DNA of 57,067 nt from Enterococcus florum (GTDB lineage: Bacteria > Bacillota > Bacilli > Lactobacillales > Enterococcaceae): positions 1-57,067 of the forward strand of contig NZ_BJCC01000037.1 in the NCBI RefSeq assembly GCF_004309355.1. Reading direction: 5' to 3'. The position numbers and the translations under genes were made by a program. Of this stretch, positions 55,040-57,067 are shown piece after piece (position 1 is the first letter of the stretch; the number at the start of each line of letters is the position of its first letter). The notes below the pieces were generated by a model. It was not told the origin of the DNA. It made no database searches and saw only the letters and a program-made list of their open reading frames with translations.

Positions 55040-56541
55040 GAAAATTAATCAACAAACAACAAGAACTGAAGGGGCCCTCTCTTACAATCAAGTGGGCCTT
55101 CACAAGTTCTTTCTTTATATTCGTTGTTTTTACAATTTTTGCGGTGATCACGTACAAATCATCGATCAATTTGATTGTTGCCAAAGAAAGAACAAACGTA
55201 GAACGGACCATTGGCGAGGTTTCTACAAGATTATCTAACGCCAATCAAGAGCTTACCCTGGTGAATGTTTATCGCGCCTTGACAGAGTCCGATGATGCCG
55301 AAAATACTCTCTATGATGAGAATATGACCTTAGAAGGCAATATGCTGCGAACGGACAGCTTTATTGCTGATTTGGGACAACCGCAGTTATCGCTAGGTAT
55401 TTATGACCTTGATAAGAAATTGATTTTTAAAACACAAGAGGAATACCAGCCATTAGTGCAAAGTGAACGCAAAAATCCTACGATCGTCGGGATTGATGAC
55501 CAGAGTGGATTTTTGGCTGTTGAACCAATCTATTCAAAAGATACCAGAGAAAAGATTGGCTATGCGCAAGTTTTTTATGAACTATCCAATTTTTACGAAA
55601 TGCGCAGCAAGCTATTGTTGACTTTAGTTGTTTTAGAAATTGTCTCACTGCTTTTAAGCAGTTTCTTAGGTTTTCTTTTGTCTTCTTACTTCCTGAAACC
55701 GGTCAAGATTTTGCGGGATACAATGGAAATCATTCGTCAGGATCCTCAAGTCGATGTTCATGTTCCGGATATTCCTACAAATGATGAGTTGGCCGATTTA
55801 GCAGCCATCTTCAATGATGTGATCGATCGGATTCGAATGTATATCAAACAACAGGAACAGTTTGTTGAGGATGTTTCTCATGAACTACGTACACCTGTGG
55901 CTGTGATCGAGGGTCATTTGAGTTTATTAAACCGTTGGGGAAAAGATGATCCCGAAATATTAGAAGAATCGATTCAAGCGAGTTTACAGGAAATTACAAG
56001 AATGAAAAGCTTGGTACAGGAAATGCTGGATCTTTCTCGTGCTGAACAGGTTGATGTTTATTATGGGAATGAAACATCGAATGCCAAAGAAGTGACGTAC
56101 CAAGTCTTTAATAATTTCAAATTGTTGTATCCAGAATTTACGTTCACTCTTGATGACGATTTAGAAAAAGAACGTGCGTTAAAAATTTATCGCAACCATT
56201 TGGAGCAGATCTTGATTATTATCATGGATAACGCTGTGAAGTATTCGACAGAGCGCAAAGAAGTTCATGTCTCGATCTCCTCAACATTGAATGAGTTTGA
56301 AATTGCTATTCAAGATTTTGGAGAAGGAATACCCGATGAAGATATTGATAAAATCTTCAATCGATTTTATCGAGTGGACAAAGCACGTGCCCGAACCAAA
56401 GGCGGGAATGGGCTCGGGCTATCAATCGCTCATAAGCTGTTAGAAAGCTACAAAGGGCATATTAGTGTAGAAAGCTCCATTGGGAAAGGGACGATTTTCA
56501 GAATCGTCATTCCAATGGTCGATAAAAAGACGACTGATTAA
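55036..56541 (+). CDS. etaS: Sensor histidine kinase (LisK/CovS/EtaS type)
   Basis: 501 residues. TM1 is at about 18-42 and an extracellular sensor domain extends to about 190. TM2 (about 192-215) is followed by HAMP (about 215-270). The phospho-acceptor is H282 in [18 protein letters not shown]. The ATPase domain has the N-box [18 protein letters not shown] and [11 protein letters not shown]. Overlap by 4 nt with etaR shows an operon and partner relation. The CovS/LisK relatives sense envelope stress, Mg2+ or peptides; the signal here is inferred at most. A terminator follows directly. Confidence 0.9.
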   Translation: MRKLINKQQELKGPSLTIKWAFTSSFFIFVVFTIFAVITYKSSINLIVAKERTNVERTIGEVSTRLSNANQELTLVNVYRALTESDDAENTLYDENMTLEGNMLRTDSFIADLGQPQLSLGIYDLDKKLIFKTQEEYQPLVQSERKNPTIVGIDDQSGFLAVEPIYSKDTREKIGYAQVFYELSNFYEMRSKLLLTLVVLEIVSLLLSSFLGFLLSSYFLKPVKILRDTMEIIRQDPQVDVHVPDIPTNDELADLAAIFNDVIDRIRMYIKQQEQFVEDVSHELRTPVAVIEGHLSLLNRWGKDDPEILEESIQASLQEITRMKSLVQEMLDLSRAEQVDVYYGNETSNAKEVTYQVFNNFKLLYPEFTFTLDDDLEKERALKIYRNHLEQILIIIMDNAVKYSTERKEVHVSISSTLNEFEIAIQDFGEGIPDEDIDKIFNRFYRVDKARARTKGGNGLGLSIAHKLLESYKGHISVESSIGKGTIFRIVIPMVDKKTTD

Positions 56542-56560
56542 AAAAGTCAGTCGTCTTTTT
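56524..56560 (+). terminator. etaRS terminator
   Basis: AAAAAGACGACTGA/TCAGTCGTCTTTTT; the etaS stop is inside the stem. Confidence 0.82.
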
Positions 56561-56769
56561 ATGCGAAGATTCCAATAGGCGCTTTTGATTGAAAGTGTTA
56601 TTTTTGCCAAAAAAATCGAACGTTCCTTATTGAACAATCTGTTTTGTTCGTCTAAAAAAATAATTCGACAAAATAAGCATTTTTTTGTTGCAATAAGGCG
56701 GGAAGATTGCTATATTATTATTTGTTCCAACGAGATGCAATCCTTCAGAAAAATAATTTGATTTTATTG

Positions 56770-56798
56770 TTGACGGATGATTTCACTTGTGGTATTTT
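56770..56798 (+). promoter_or_regulatory. rrn promoter P1
   Basis: TTGACG, a 17-nt spacer, TATTTT; 98 nt upstream of P2. Confidence 0.6.
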
Positions 56799-56867
56799 TA
56801 TAAAGTCGCTGATGAGCAACAGTGATGATCATGTTTTTTTAAACCGAAAAAACTTGAAAAAAAGTTG

Positions 56868-56896
56868 TTGACATTAAAACGGCTAAGTGATAAGAT
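56868..56896 (+). promoter_or_regulatory. rrn promoter P2
   Basis: TTGACA, a 17-nt spacer, TAAGAT. It has the form and position of the start-proximal promoter of tandem rRNA promoters. Confidence 0.75.
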
Positions 56897-57067
56897 TTAA
56901 GAGTTGCTGAAACAAAGCAACGCCACGTAGACCTTTGAAAACTGAACGAATAAAACAAACCAAATGTGTAGGGCGCTTCTATAATAATAGAAGCAAACAA
57001 TACAGCAAGCAACTATGCTAGCGAATCAATTTTTAAATTGAGCTGAACAGTCTAAGACTGTTTCAAA

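Larger units (their letters stand above)
56562..57067 (+). promoter_or_regulatory. rRNA operon promoter region and 16S leader (16S begins beyond the window)
   Basis: No gene is seen after the etaRS terminator. Two strong promoters are followed by a leader containing GACCTTTGAAAACTGAAC (about 56930-56947), a sequence found in Firmicute rRNA leaders and spacers. A hairpin CGCTTCTAT-AATA-ATAGAAG at about 56974-56993 and CAGTCTAAGACTG near 57048-57060 fit a processing leader. The 16S start motif (AGAGTTTGATCCTGG) is not reached, so the operon itself is inferred. Confidence 0.75.

Noticed and set aside
56930-57067. 16S-23S spacer or start of the 16S gene
   Set aside because: The spacer-like GAAAACTGAAC also occurs in 16S leaders, two rRNA promoters lie just upstream, and the 16S start motif is not reached before the window ends.

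Overview
The window reads as a chromosomal segment of a low-GC Gram-positive coccus, most likely an Enterococcus or a close relative. The main evidence is the block dnaE, pfkA, pyk, yceD, rpmF, gnd and a LisRK/CovRS-type two-component system, which from memory matches the E. faecalis order ending in EtaRS. Supporting evidence is an EbsC-type protein, an H2O-forming NADH oxidase, an LtaS and an rRNA-operon leader at the right edge. Species cannot be fixed from the sequence alone. No insertion sequence, prophage, CRISPR array or restriction system was seen.

Layout. 1-2760: a decayed duplicate of an M20 peptidase and a MerR stub, then an intact M20 peptidase and a lipid kinase. 3.2-8.8 kb: a secreted two-domain peptidoglycan hydrolase, glycerol dehydrogenase, a secreted glycerophosphodiesterase whose promoter looks leaderless, and a LysR regulator. 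8.8-14.5 kb: a radical SAM protein, a MerR-TrmO operon, a coiled-coil M23 hydrolase, free Met-sulfoxide reductase, a small KOW-like protein, and a GNAT enzyme with an overlapping small gene. 14.5-20 kb: icd-acnA divergent from gltA, a citrate-to-2-oxoglutarate branch. 20-28 kb: nox, tmRNA, a HAD phosphatase, an OmpR-type two-component system, a purine permease and a membrane protein. 28-34 kb: ltaS, and an rlmI-like/aroD/ebsC operon facing a flavoprotein. 34-41.7 kb: gdhA, pgi, small genes, a TVP38 membrane protein, mntH and a split ThrE exporter. 42-45 kb: a TetR regulator, tRNA-Ser, a HAD phosphatase and an MFS exporter. 45.4-57 kb: dnaE, pfkA-pyk, yceD-rpmF, gnd, etaRS, then tandem rRNA promoters and a leader that stops before 16S.

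How the genes fit together. Central carbon metabolism is strongly represented (pgi, pfkA, pyk, gnd, nox). The gltA/acnA/icd module plus the NADP-type GdhA gives a route from citrate to glutamate. Cell-envelope work is also prominent: two M23 hydrolases, LtaS, a GDPD and a DagK-like lipid kinase, most of them linked to glycerol-phosphate polymers or peptidoglycan.

Most of the window is ordinary core genome. The less ordinary spots are the relic region at the left edge, a 48-codon gene with a G8 tract in its ribosome binding site, two divergent paralogous KOW-like small proteins, an apparently leaderless GDPD gene, and an operator-like palindrome with no gene behind it. I did not find a clear, new multi-gene system. 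Database assignments are from recognition of sequence motifs, not from searches.
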